Positions 1 to 5,874 of a stretch of 6,321 bases of DNA are shown here, one piece after another. The translations under genes and the position numbers were made by a program. Location of the stretch: contig JACCVE010000136.1 in the NCBI GenBank assembly GCA_013698285.1, positions 1-6,321 of the forward strand, read 5' to 3'. Position 1 is the stretch's first letter, and each line of letters opens with the position of its first letter. The stretch comes from Chloroflexia bacterium. Its GTDB lineage: Bacteria > Chloroflexota > Chloroflexia > Thermomicrobiales > UBA6265. The notes under the pieces are model-generated. The model searched no databases. It had not been told where the DNA came from and worked only from the letters and a program-made list of their open reading frames with translations.

Positions 1-2184
1 GGCCGGGGGTGGGGTCGGCGGGGGGGTGGTCGGTTGGGTGGGTTCCGGGGTCGGGCGCGGGGTGGTCCCGCCGGGGACGGCGAGGAAATCTGCCACGCAC
101 CAACCGCCCCCGTACCCGGCGGCGAAGACCCCATACCAGCGATACCCGTCGCTCTGTTGGGCGACGCTCGTCACCTCGACCCGGGTGTTCGCCGGCAAGA
201 TCGCGATGACTGACCGGCCCAGGCTGGGACCAGATCGCATGTTGACGGAGGAGGTCGTGACCAACGCCGTGACGAGCGGGAAGGTTCCGGCCGGTGGCGT
301 CGGGTCTGGCGCTGGCGCGGGTACCGGGGCCTGGGTCGAGAGTGCGAGGAACTCGCCGGCCGCCCAACCACCGCCGTACTGACCGCTGGTCACCGGGTAC
401 CAGGTGTAGCCGTTGGCGGCCCTGGACGTCCCCGTGACGGTCAACACGGCGCCCCGGGGCAGGCGGGCCAGCACGGTGCCGGTGGTGGAAGGTTGGGCGC
501 GGAGGTTGAGCCCGTCGGTATTCACGGTCACGACGGCGCCGTTCGGGAAGCCGGTCGCCGGCGGCGGCGGCGGGGTCGCAGCGGCGGCCGCCAGATACGC
601 CGCGACGCACCAGCCCGTCCCGAGCCGGGTCTGGATCTGGTACCAGGAGAAACCGTCGGCGGCGCGTGGTCCGGCCAAGACCGTGCCGGTCGTGCCCGAG
701 GGCATGACGGTCACGACCGAGGCGCCGACGCTCGGGGCGGAGCGGAGATTGAGGCTATCGGTGGCGACCGAGACCCCGTCGCCGACCCGGAATGCCCCCG
801 CGACCGGCGGCGTGGGCGCGGGAGTGGGCGTCGAGGTCGCCAACCCGAAGACGATCGAGGCCACCCAGCCGAGCCCGTTGGCCGGGGATTGGACTTGGTA
901 CCACGTGTATCCGCCATTGGTCACCGGGCCATCGGTGATCGTCATGCGGGTGCCGAGGGGCAGCCGGGCCTTGATCGACGCGCCCGTGCCCGGGCTCGTC
1001 CGCAGGTTGGCATCTGTCACGATCGTGGTCACGACGCTGCCGACCGCAACCCCCGGCGGTGGGGCGGGGTTCGCGCCCCCGTCGATGATCGCGGCGGCGT
1101 ACTGCCGGATCGTCGCCAGGTCGTCGTAGAGGAAGTCGCCTGGGCATGAGGTCTGGTTGACATCGCGGTGGGAGCAGATCGTCGGCACGTCTGGGTTCTG
1201 CTGGAACGGCTTACTGGCGAGTGGGTCCAGGTTCCGTGCGGCGTAGGAGGTGATCCAGACGATGCCGGTCTGAGCCTCGGGGGTCGTATCGACGAAGGAG
1301 AAGTTGCCGATCGTGCCGATCCCGGAGCTGCCCTCGGCGTACTGGTAGGCGTGGCCGCCGATCACGTTCTCGCCGCCGGCACGGCCCTCGTAGACATTGC
1401 CCAGGTAGTCGACGAGGTAGTTGTATCCGATGTCGCCCCAGCCCCGGGTGACGGCGTGGTAGTAGTAGATCGACCGGAGGGCGATCAGGGGGTCTTGGAA
1501 GTTGGTGGTCTCGGTGTGGTGGATGATGACGTGCTCGACGGTCTGGTACTCGGGGGTCCAGATCTCCCCGGTGGCGTCATACCGGTAGGCCTCGTTCGCG
1601 CCCCAGGCGGCGCGGGAGATGATCGGGGGGCGGGCGACGGAGGGTTCCAGGGCGGCGGCGTAGACCGTCTCGACAGCGGGGCCCGGGCTGGCGTCGATGT
1701 AGGTGATCGAGAAGCCGGCCACGGCGGCGGGTTGCCCGTTCCCGTCCAGTGTCCGGTAGCGGACGAAGCGGGCACCCCCGGCGAAGGCGAGGTCGGCGTA
1801 GTACCGGCCGTTTCGATCCGGTCGCCCGGCGTCTTCCTCCTGGGCGGCGACGGTGACCGCGTCGGTGAAGGTCTCGCCATCGGCGCTGAAGGCCAACTCG
1901 ACCAGGACGGGGAAGCTGACTTCTCCCGACCAGTGGGCACCGACGGCATAGAACGGGAAGGCGGCTTCGAGGGTGAAGGGGTCGGTCAGGGCGTCGGCCG
2001 CCCTGAAGGCGTTGTCGGCCTCGACCCAGGTCTCGGCGGCCGTCTCGGCGGCCTGGGCGGCGGCGGGCCGAGGTAGTTCGGCCCCGACGATCGCCATCGC
2101 GGCGACCGCCGCGCTCGCCTTCAGGATGATGCGGCGGTCGAGAGTCCCTCCGGTCGAGATCGGGTCGTCGGCGTGCGTCGTCAT
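1..2184 (-). CDS. Tat-exported N-acetylmuramoyl-L-alanine amidase (PGRP/Amidase_2 type) with tandem SH3b domains, C-terminus beyond the left edge
   Basis: Predicted zinc amidase cutting the bond between N-acetylmuramic acid and L-alanine in peptidoglycan, acting outside the cytoplasm. The ATG at 2184-2182 follows GGGGGA. The frame stays open for 728 codons to the window edge. Residues 16-22 (DRRIILK) and the Ala-rich stretch after them form a Tat signal, with likely cleavage near residues 43-46. Residues about 50-165 form a beta-rich region resembling the N-terminal domain of other bacterial PGRP-type amidases. The amidase domain spans about 186-365: RAAWGA (W194), VIIHHT (H222), DIGYNYLVD (Y254), then H339 and C347. 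The eight-residue H-to-C spacing matches the zinc ligands of T7 lysozyme, so catalysis looks intact. Four SH3b domains follow (382-448, 470-533, 549-614, 635-703), separated by Pro/Thr/Ala linkers; a fifth Pro-rich linker reaches the edge, so more domains may follow. Family assignment is strong; the physiological role (wall turnover, division or lysis of other cells) is unknown. Confidence 0.93.
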   Translation of the reverse strand, partial: MTTHADDPISTGGTLDRRIILKASAAVAAMAIVGAELPRPAAAQAAETAAETWVEADNAFRAADALTDPFTLEAAFPFYAVGAHWSGEVSFPVLVELAFSADGETFTDAVTVAAQEEDAGRPDRNGRYYADLAFAGGARFVRYRTLDGNGQPAAVAGFSITYIDASPGPAVETVYAAALEPSVARPPIISRAAWGANEAYRYDATGEIWTPEYQTVEHVIIHHTETTNFQDPLIALRSIYYYHAVTRGWGDIGYNYLVDYLGNVYEGRAGGENVIGGHAYQYAEGSSGIGTIGNFSFVDTTPEAQTGIVWITSYAARNLDPLASKPFQQNPDVPTICSHRDVNQTSCPGDFLYDDLATIRQYAAAIIDGGANPAPPPGVAVGSVVTTIVTDANLRTSPGTGASIKARLPLGTRMTITDGPVTNGGYTWYQVQSPANGLGWVASIVFGLATSTPTPAPTPPVAGAFRVGDGVSVATDSLNLRSAPSVGASVVTVMPSGTTGTVLAGPRAADGFSWYQIQTRLGTGWCVAAYLAAAAATPPPPPATGFPNGAVVTVNTDGLNLRAQPSTTGTVLARLPRGAVLTVTGTSRAANGYTWYPVTSGQYGGGWAAGEFLALSTQAPVPAPAPDPTPPAGTFPLVTALVTTSSVNMRSGPSLGRSVIAILPANTRVEVTSVAQQSDGYRWYGVFAAGYGGGWCVADFLAVPGGTTPRPTPEPTQPTTPPPTPPPA
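5..62 (+). other. G-run cluster with G-quadruplex potential
   Basis: The plus strand carries dense G runs. At 36-38, 40-42, 47-50, 53-55 and 59-62 there are five runs of three or four G separated by loops of 1-4 bases, which fits the canonical G-quadruplex rule. A second set of runs lies at 5-27. This is the template strand of the amidase gene and encodes its Pro/Thr-rich linker on the other strand, so the pattern may be only a by-product of Pro and Thr codons. Confidence 0.4.
76..1041 (-). repeat. Four tandem SH3b domain repeats within the amidase
   Basis: Four diverged copies of about 64-69 residues lie at 1041-841, 777-586, 540-343 and 282-76. Each has an N(L/M)R motif followed by a Pro within three residues, a central Gly-Tyr/Phe-x-Trp-Tyr motif and a closing Gly-Trp motif. 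SH3b domains of this type usually bind peptidoglycan or other wall polymers. Copies 2 and 4 end in GWCVA, while copies 1 and 3 have GWVAS and GWAAG instead. The alternation could reflect duplication of a two-domain unit. Linkers between copies are Pro/Thr/Ala-rich and low in complexity. Confidence 0.9.
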
Positions 2185-2203
2185 GGCGTCCCCCAGCGTT
2201 GAG

Positions 2204-2221
2204 CCGGTGCTGCAACACCGG
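2204..2221 (-). other. Hairpin in the leader of the amidase gene
   Basis: CCGGTG and CACCGG form a 6-bp GC-rich stem around the six-base loop TTGCAG on the minus strand. It lies about 20 bases upstream of the amidase ATG and just before the GGGGGA ribosome binding site, and no T-run follows it. It could stabilise the mRNA or modulate initiation. It is not a convincing terminator for rlmB. Confidence 0.4.
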
Positions 2222-2246
2222 TCCAGTCGACGTTCGATCCCTGTCC

Positions 2247-2275
2247 ACGGTACCACTGTACGTACAGTTGGTCAA
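2247..2275 (-). promoter_or_regulatory. Putative promoter of the amidase gene with a palindromic operator in the spacer
   Basis: On the minus strand TTGACC (2275-2270) is a good -35 match and overlaps the rlmB stop codon. After exactly 17 bases comes TACCGT (2252-2247), a weak -10, preceded by TGG as in an extended -10. The 14-bp perfect palindrome ACTGTACGTACAGT (2255-2268) fills the spacer. A symmetric site there is the classic position for a dimeric repressor that blocks RNA polymerase. A start near 2240 would give a leader of about 55 bases. The regulator is not identified and no regulator gene is visible in the window. Confidence 0.5.
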
Positions 2276-3165
2276 ACCGGCGCAACGGTTCCCGGCCCCA
2301 GCGAGGGGCCGGCGTCGCCTCCGGTAACCATCAGATGGTACAGCGCCACGGACGCCGCCGTCGCGGCGTTCAATGAACTGACGCGGCCCCGCATCGGCAG
2401 GTTGACCAGCAGGTCGCAGCGCCGGAGCACGTTGCGCCCGATGCCCTCTCCCTCGCTGCCGACGACCAGGACCACCGGGCGCGGCACGGAGGTGTTGAAG
2501 AGGTCGGTGGACTGCTCATGCGATTCCAAGCCGATGACCCACCACCCGGTCGCCTTCAGGTCGTCCAGCGTCCGGGCCAGGTTGGTGACCAGGGCAACGC
2601 TGATGTGTTCGACGGCGCCGGCCGACGCGTTGACCACGGCGGGTGTCACCGCGACGGCCCGGTCGGTGGGGATCAGGACCTGGTGGATGCCGCAGGCGTC
2701 GGCGGTCCGGAGCAGGGTGCCGAGGTTGCGGGGGTCTTGGACGTGGTCGAGGGCTAGGGTGACAAGACCGGGCGCCGGGGTCGAGAGGTCGATGCCGGCG
2801 TAGCGATACGGGCTGGCATCGAGGGCGACCCCCTGATGGTTGGCGCCGTCGAGGGCCCGGTCGAGCGCGTCGCGGGAGACGACGCGCTCCGCGATCCCGC
2901 GCCGGTGGGCGAGGGAGACCAGTTCGGCGATGCGCTTGTCCGCCCGGATGCCGTCGGCGAGCAGGAGGGCGTGTCCGGTTCGGGGGCCGCGGAGCGCCTC
3001 CATGGCCGCGTTCCGGCCGTAGACCAATTCGCCCCGGACGGGCAGCGGGGGCGGGGCGTCCCGGCCGGGCGGACGCCCACGATGAGTCCGGCGGGTCTCC
3101 GGGCGTCCCCGTTCAGGACGGCCCGGAGGTGGCTCGCCAGGTGGTCCCGGCCGGTCCGTCTTCAA
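2272..3165 (-). CDS. rlmB: 23S rRNA (guanosine-2'-O-)-methyltransferase RlmB (SpoU/TrmH family)
   Basis: SPOUT-class methyltransferase, 297 residues, expected to use S-adenosylmethionine to methylate a 23S rRNA guanosine (G2251 in E. coli) in the cytoplasm. The N-terminal substrate-binding domain begins at LVYGRNAAMEAL (47-58). The three SpoU motifs are present: DPRNLGTLLRTADACG (144-159, N147 and R153), GSEGEGIG (236-243, E238) and LPMRGRVSSLNAATA (256-270). The first 40 or so residues are a Pro/Arg/Gly-rich, probably disordered tail that may bind RNA. The start is TTG at 3165-3163, chosen because GAGGAG lies six to seven bases upstream and no ATG or GTG suits the conserved core. It overlaps the 3' end of cysS by 53 bases, which suggests translational coupling. 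Family assignment is firm; the exact target base, and RlmB rather than another TrmH-type enzyme, is inferred from similarity and synteny. Confidence 0.92.
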   Translation of the reverse strand: MKTDRPGPPGEPPPGRPERGRPETRRTHRGRPPGRDAPPPLPVRGELVYGRNAAMEALRGPRTGHALLLADGIRADKRIAELVSLAHRRGIAERVVSRDALDRALDGANHQGVALDASPYRYAGIDLSTPAPGLVTLALDHVQDPRNLGTLLRTADACGIHQVLIPTDRAVAVTPAVVNASAGAVEHISVALVTNLARTLDDLKATGWWVIGLESHEQSTDLFNTSVPRPVVLVVGSEGEGIGRNVLRRCDLLVNLPMRGRVSSLNAATAASVALYHLMVTGGDAGPSLGPGTVAPV

Positions 3166-4573
3166 GGGTCACTCCTCGGTCGGCTAGGCCGTCCCGGATC
3201 TGGTCGGCGAGCGCCCAGTGGCGCTCCTTCCTCATGGTCTCCCGGATCGTCACCAGGAGGTCGATGAACGGGGAGGCATCGGCCCCGGCGGTGGAGGTCG
3301 GGCGGGCTGGGTCGAAGCCGAGGACACCCATCAGGTCGCCCAACGTGGTCCGTGCGGCCACCAACGAAGCAGAGGTGGGGGACGAGGCCGCCTCCCTGTT
3401 GATCGAGCGGGCAAGGTCGAACAGGGCCGCGATGGCGGCCGGGGTGTCGAAGTCGTCGTCCATCGCGATGAAGAAGCGTCGCCAGGTGTCGGCGGTCTGG
3501 CCAGCCAGGGCGTCCCCGAGAGCGGGTGCCGTCGTGTCCGGCCGACCGACGGCCCCGCCCCCGCCGGCGGCGGTCCTCAGGCGTTCCAGCCCCCGTTCCG
3601 CCCCGGCCAACGCCTCCTCGGAGTAGGTGAGTGGGGCGCGGTAGTGGGATTGGAGGACCATGAGCCGGAAGGCGTCGCCGAGGCCCCGGTCGAGCAGGGA
3701 ACGGACCGTGACCATGTTGCCGAGCGACTTCGACATCTTCTCGCCGCCGAACCGCAGCATCCCATTGTGGAGCCAGTAGCGGGCGAAGGGTTCGCCGCCG
3801 AGGAAGGCCTCCGACTGGGCAATCTCGTTCTCGTGGTGCGGGAAGATCAGGTCGGTGCCGCCGCCGTGGATGTCGACGAATCCTCCCAGGTGGGTGGTGC
3901 ACATCGCGGAGCACTCGATGTGCCAGCCGGGGCGACCCTCGCCGAAGGGAGATGGCCAAGACGGCTCGCCCGGCTTGACGGCCTTCCAGAGCGCGAAGTC
4001 GAGCGGGTCGTCCTTGCGCTCGTCCACGTCGATGCGTGCTCCAGATCGGAGGTCGTCCGGGTCCCGGTGCGATAGCTTGCCATAACCCGGGAAGGATCGG
4101 ACCCGGTAATAGACGTCGCCCTCGACCGGATAGGCATGGCCGCGATCGATCAGGCCCTCGATCATCGCGATGATGGCCGGCAGCTCTTGGGTCGCCCGCG
4201 GGTAGACCGTGGCCGGCAAGACATTGAGGGCCAGCGTCTCGGAGAGCCAGTTGCTGATCAGCCGCCCGGTGAGGTCGTTCGGGTTGATTCCCTCGCGGTT
4301 GGCGCGGGTGATGATCTTGTCGTCGATGTCGGTGAAGTTCTGGGCGTGGCGGACCACGTATCCCCGGTATTCCAGGTAGCGCCGGATCATGTCGAAGACC
4401 ATCACCGACATCGCGTGACCGATGTGGGCATCGTCGTAGACGGTGACGCCGCAGACGTACATCCGGACCTGGCCGGGCTCGATCGTCTGGAACGGCTGCT
4501 TCGAGCGGGATCGGGTGTCGTAGATGACCAGGTTCCCGGCGTCGCGGGGCAAGGTTTCTCTAGCGTGGTCCAT
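3113..4573 (-). CDS. cysS: Cysteinyl-tRNA synthetase
   Basis: Class I aminoacyl-tRNA synthetase that joins cysteine to tRNA-Cys in the cytoplasm. The protein has 486 residues, near the 461 of the E. coli enzyme. The nucleotide-binding signature is present as HIGH at 50-53 within YDDAHIGHA, and the KMSKS loop is intact at 279-283. The four zinc ligands that discriminate cysteine are all present: C41 (YVCGVTVYD), C221 (HIECSAM), and H246 and E250 in FPHHENE. The DALR-like helical region and anticodon-binding part follow from about 300, with FFIAMDDDFDTPAAI at 367-381. This C-terminal part also argues against the related mycothiol enzyme MshC. The ATG at 4573 is chosen because conserved sequence begins soon after (LVIYDTRSRSKQPF); AGGAG lies about 11 bases upstream, which is rather long spacing. 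The gene sits 82 bases after cysE and overlaps rlmB. Confidence 0.97.
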   Translation of the reverse strand: MDHARETLPRDAGNLVIYDTRSRSKQPFQTIEPGQVRMYVCGVTVYDDAHIGHAMSVMVFDMIRRYLEYRGYVVRHAQNFTDIDDKIITRANREGINPNDLTGRLISNWLSETLALNVLPATVYPRATQELPAIIAMIEGLIDRGHAYPVEGDVYYRVRSFPGYGKLSHRDPDDLRSGARIDVDERKDDPLDFALWKAVKPGEPSWPSPFGEGRPGWHIECSAMCTTHLGGFVDIHGGGTDLIFPHHENEIAQSEAFLGGEPFARYWLHNGMLRFGGEKMSKSLGNMVTVRSLLDRGLGDAFRLMVLQSHYRAPLTYSEEALAGAERGLERLRTAAGGGGAVGRPDTTAPALGDALAGQTADTWRRFFIAMDDDFDTPAAIAALFDLARSINREAASSPTSASLVAARTTLGDLMGVLGFDPARPTSTAGADASPFIDLLVTIRETMRKERHWALADQIRDGLADRGVTLEDGPAGTTWRATSGPS

Positions 4574-4627
4574 GTGATCCGGTGCTCCTGACTGATTGGC
4601 TGACGGCCTGGTGACGAGCGATCCCCT

Positions 4628-4644
4628 CCCGGCCAGCGGCCAGG
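4628..4644 (-). other. Stem-loop in the cysE-cysS gap
   Basis: CCTGGCC and GGCCGGG pair as a 7-bp stem (one G-U pair) with the loop GCT on the minus strand. It lies shortly after the cysE stop codon and about 55 bases before cysS. No T-run follows, so it is more likely an mRNA-processing or stabilising hairpin, or a weak attenuator, than a terminator. The 82-base gap is too short for a T-box leader and lacks its conserved motif. Confidence 0.35.
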
Positions 4645-4655
4645 TCAGGTGGACG

Positions 4656-5336
4656 TCAGGCCAGACAGGAGGAGCGCTCCGGGGCATCGGCGCGGGCGAC
4701 GGCGTCGCGCTCAAGGTCGCGGACCTTCTGTTCCAGTTCCTCGACCCGCTGCAGGACGGCGACCAGTGCGTCCCGTTGCGGGTCAGGCAGGCGTTCCAGC
4801 CGCCGAGGTGGCTCGACCCCACTGGATGTCGCCCCGACGGCCTTGGCCGGCACGCCCACCGCCGTCGTGTCGGGCGGCACGTCGCGCAGGACGACGGCAC
4901 CGCCACCGATCCGGGCCCCGTCCCCGATCTGGACCGCGCCGAGGACGGCGGCACCGACCCCGACGATGACGCCGTTCCCGATGGTCGGGTGGCGCTTGCC
5001 GCGCTGCTTGCCGGTACCGCCCAGGGTGACTCCCTGATAGAGCGTCACGTCGTCACCGACGACGGCGGTCTCACCGATCACGACGCCCATCCCGTGGTCG
5101 ATGACGAGGCGCCGGCCAAGGGTCGCGCCGGGGTGGATCTCGATCCCCGTCACGGCCCGGCTCAGGTGAGACACGATCCGGGCCAGCAGCGTCCGGCCGT
5201 GGCGGTGCAGGACGGAGGCCAGCCGGTGAGCCTGGACGGCATGGAGACCTGGGTAGGTCAGCAGGATCTCGACGGTCGAGCGGGCGGCGGGGTCCCGAGC
5301 GCGGATGGCCCGGATATCTTCGCGCAGGCGTCGCAT
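4656..5336 (-). CDS. cysE: Serine O-acetyltransferase (short form)
   Basis: Transfers acetyl from acetyl-CoA to L-serine to give O-acetylserine, the committed step of cysteine synthesis in the cytoplasm. The 226 residues match the short CysE type of Gram-positive lineages rather than the 273-residue E. coli form. A short alpha-helical N-terminus contains D15-P16. A left-handed beta-helix with hexapeptide repeats runs from about 63 to 165. Catalytic D80-H81 (VIDHGMG) and H116 (GKRHPTIG) are present, corresponding to D157-H158 and H193 in E. coli. From about 184 a Leu/Glu/Arg heptad-like segment (LVAVLQRVEELEQKVRDLE) predicts a coiled coil. The protein ends in SSCLA and lacks the C-terminal Ile that inserts into CysK in the classic cysteine synthase complex. 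The ATG follows GAGG at good spacing and lies 56 bases after the fmdB-like gene. No cysK is in the window. Confidence 0.96.
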   Translation of the reverse strand: MRRLREDIRAIRARDPAARSTVEILLTYPGLHAVQAHRLASVLHRHGRTLLARIVSHLSRAVTGIEIHPGATLGRRLVIDHGMGVVIGETAVVGDDVTLYQGVTLGGTGKQRGKRHPTIGNGVIVGVGAAVLGAVQIGDGARIGGGAVVLRDVPPDTTAVGVPAKAVGATSSGVEPPRRLERLPDPQRDALVAVLQRVEELEQKVRDLERDAVARADAPERSSCLA

Positions 5337-5385
5337 GGCGATCCTCGATGCTGGGGCCGTCGCGGTCGATGGGTCACGGGTAGCT

Positions 5386-5396
5386 CTGACGGTCAG
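5386..5396 (-). other. Short palindrome over the fmdB-like stop codon
   Basis: CTGAC and GTCAG flank a single base, giving an 11-base inverted repeat that includes the TGA stop. It is too tight to form an RNA hairpin, and no T-run follows. It could be a protein-binding half-site pair or chance. Confidence 0.15.
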
Positions 5397-5746
5397 GAGG
5401 ACTTCGCGGTGGCCACGGCCTTTTCGGCCGGCGCGGACTTCGAGTCCGACGTCGAGGCGGACTTGGCCGTGTCCGCGACCGACGGCTTGTCTCCGGACTT
5501 GGCCTTATCGCCGTCCTTCGCGCCATTTTCGGACTTCGCGGCGGACGACTTTGGCTCATCGGGGTTCGGCTTGCGGCTGTCGTTGATGTACCAGCCGGAC
5601 CCCTTGAAGACGACGCCGACGGGATGGATCACGCGACGGATGGCACCCGCGCAGTCTGGACAGTCGGTGAGGGTCGCCTCGCTGAACTTCTGGAACTGGT
5701 CGAACTGGTGACGGCAGGTGTCACAACGATACGAGTAGGTGGGCAT
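5393..5746 (-). CDS. FmdB-family zinc ribbon protein with a low-complexity tail
   Basis: Small protein of 117 residues. The first 60 residues are the FmdB/CxxC zinc ribbon: MPTYSYRCDTC with C8 and C11, CPDC with C29 and C32, then VFKGSGWYINDSR (46-58). The four cysteines should hold one zinc. The family is named after a putative regulator of formamidase genes, but its biochemical role is not established. From about residue 59 the protein is almost entirely Lys, Ser, Ala, Asp and Glu, a charged, probably disordered tail making up half the chain. The ATG at 5746 is chosen because the family almost always begins MPxYxYxC; an upstream in-frame ATG at 5887 would place 47 unrelated residues before it and would cover the promoter. 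AGGA lies very close to the ATG, and a further AGGAG lies about 12 bases upstream. It is probably the first gene of the unit with cysE. Confidence 0.9.
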   Translation of the reverse strand: MPTYSYRCDTCRHQFDQFQKFSEATLTDCPDCAGAIRRVIHPVGVVFKGSGWYINDSRKPNPDEPKSSAAKSENGAKDGDKAKSGDKPSVADTAKSASTSDSKSAPAEKAVATAKSS

Positions 5747-5787
5747 GATCCTGAGGGGCTCCTGGGGGAGATGGAGAACGACGTGAA

Positions 5788-5806
5788 CTCGTGCCCGAGG
5801 CACGAG
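5788..5806 (-). other. Perfect stem-loop in the fmdB-like leader
   Basis: CTCGTGCC and GGCACGAG form a perfect 8-bp stem around the three-base loop TCG on the minus strand. It begins about 11 bases after the predicted transcription start and ends 41 bases before the ATG. No T-run follows, so a terminator is unlikely. It fits a 5' stabilising hairpin or a simple regulatory element. Confidence 0.5.
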
Positions 5807-5823
5807 GACATAACACTTCCCGA

Positions 5824-5832
5824 AGTATACCA
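5824..5832 (-). promoter_or_regulatory. Extended -10 promoter for the fmdB-cysE-cysS-rlmB unit
   Basis: TGG directly followed by TATACT on the minus strand matches the extended -10 rule (TGn plus a 5 of 6 match to TATAAT). No convincing -35 lies 16-18 bases upstream, which is compatible with an extended -10 promoter. The start would fall near 5817, giving a leader of about 71 bases to the fmdB-like ATG. It is the most AT-rich spot in this GC-rich gap. Confidence 0.55.
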
Positions 5833-5856
5833 AAGGCGGGCCTCCCACCCTGGCCC
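5832..5856 (-). terminator. Possible weak terminator after the HIT-like gene
   Basis: GGGCC (5856-5852) and GGCCC (5842-5838) can pair as a 5-bp GC stem with a nine-base loop, followed by GCC and only three T. It lies 19 bases after the HIT-like stop codon and just ahead of the extended -10 promoter. The stem is short and the T-run poor, so intrinsic termination is doubtful. Confidence 0.25.
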
Positions 5857-5874
5857 CGGGCAGCACCGGCCCCA

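Noticed and set aside
413..1129. Plus-strand open frame of 238 codons
   Set aside because: It lies wholly opposite the SH3b repeats, which have clear motifs on the minus strand.
1168..2076. Long plus-strand open frame (302 codons) rich in Gly, Val and Asp
   Set aside because: It is antisense to the amidase gene, has no recognisable motif, and its composition is what a GC-rich gene produces on the opposite strand.
2204..2268. Rho-independent terminator after rlmB
   Set aside because: Neither the palindrome nor the GC hairpin is followed by a T-run on the minus strand; a promoter and leader reading fits better.
3113..4573. MshC (mycothiol ligase) instead of CysS
   Set aside because: The protein keeps the full C-terminal region expected of CysS, and the cysE-cysS-rlmB gene order supports the synthetase.
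4574..4655. T-box riboswitch in front of cysS
   Set aside because: The gap is only 82 bases, lacks the conserved T-box sequence, and has no terminator hairpin with a T-run.
4574..4954. Upstream extension of the cysS frame beyond the ATG at 4573
   Set aside because: The frame is open, but it overlaps cysE out of frame and its translation shows no synthetase sequence; the conserved domain begins just after 4573.
4596..5711. Plus-strand open frame of 371 codons
   Set aside because: It is antisense to cysE and the fmdB-like gene, both of which have catalytic or zinc motifs on the other strand.
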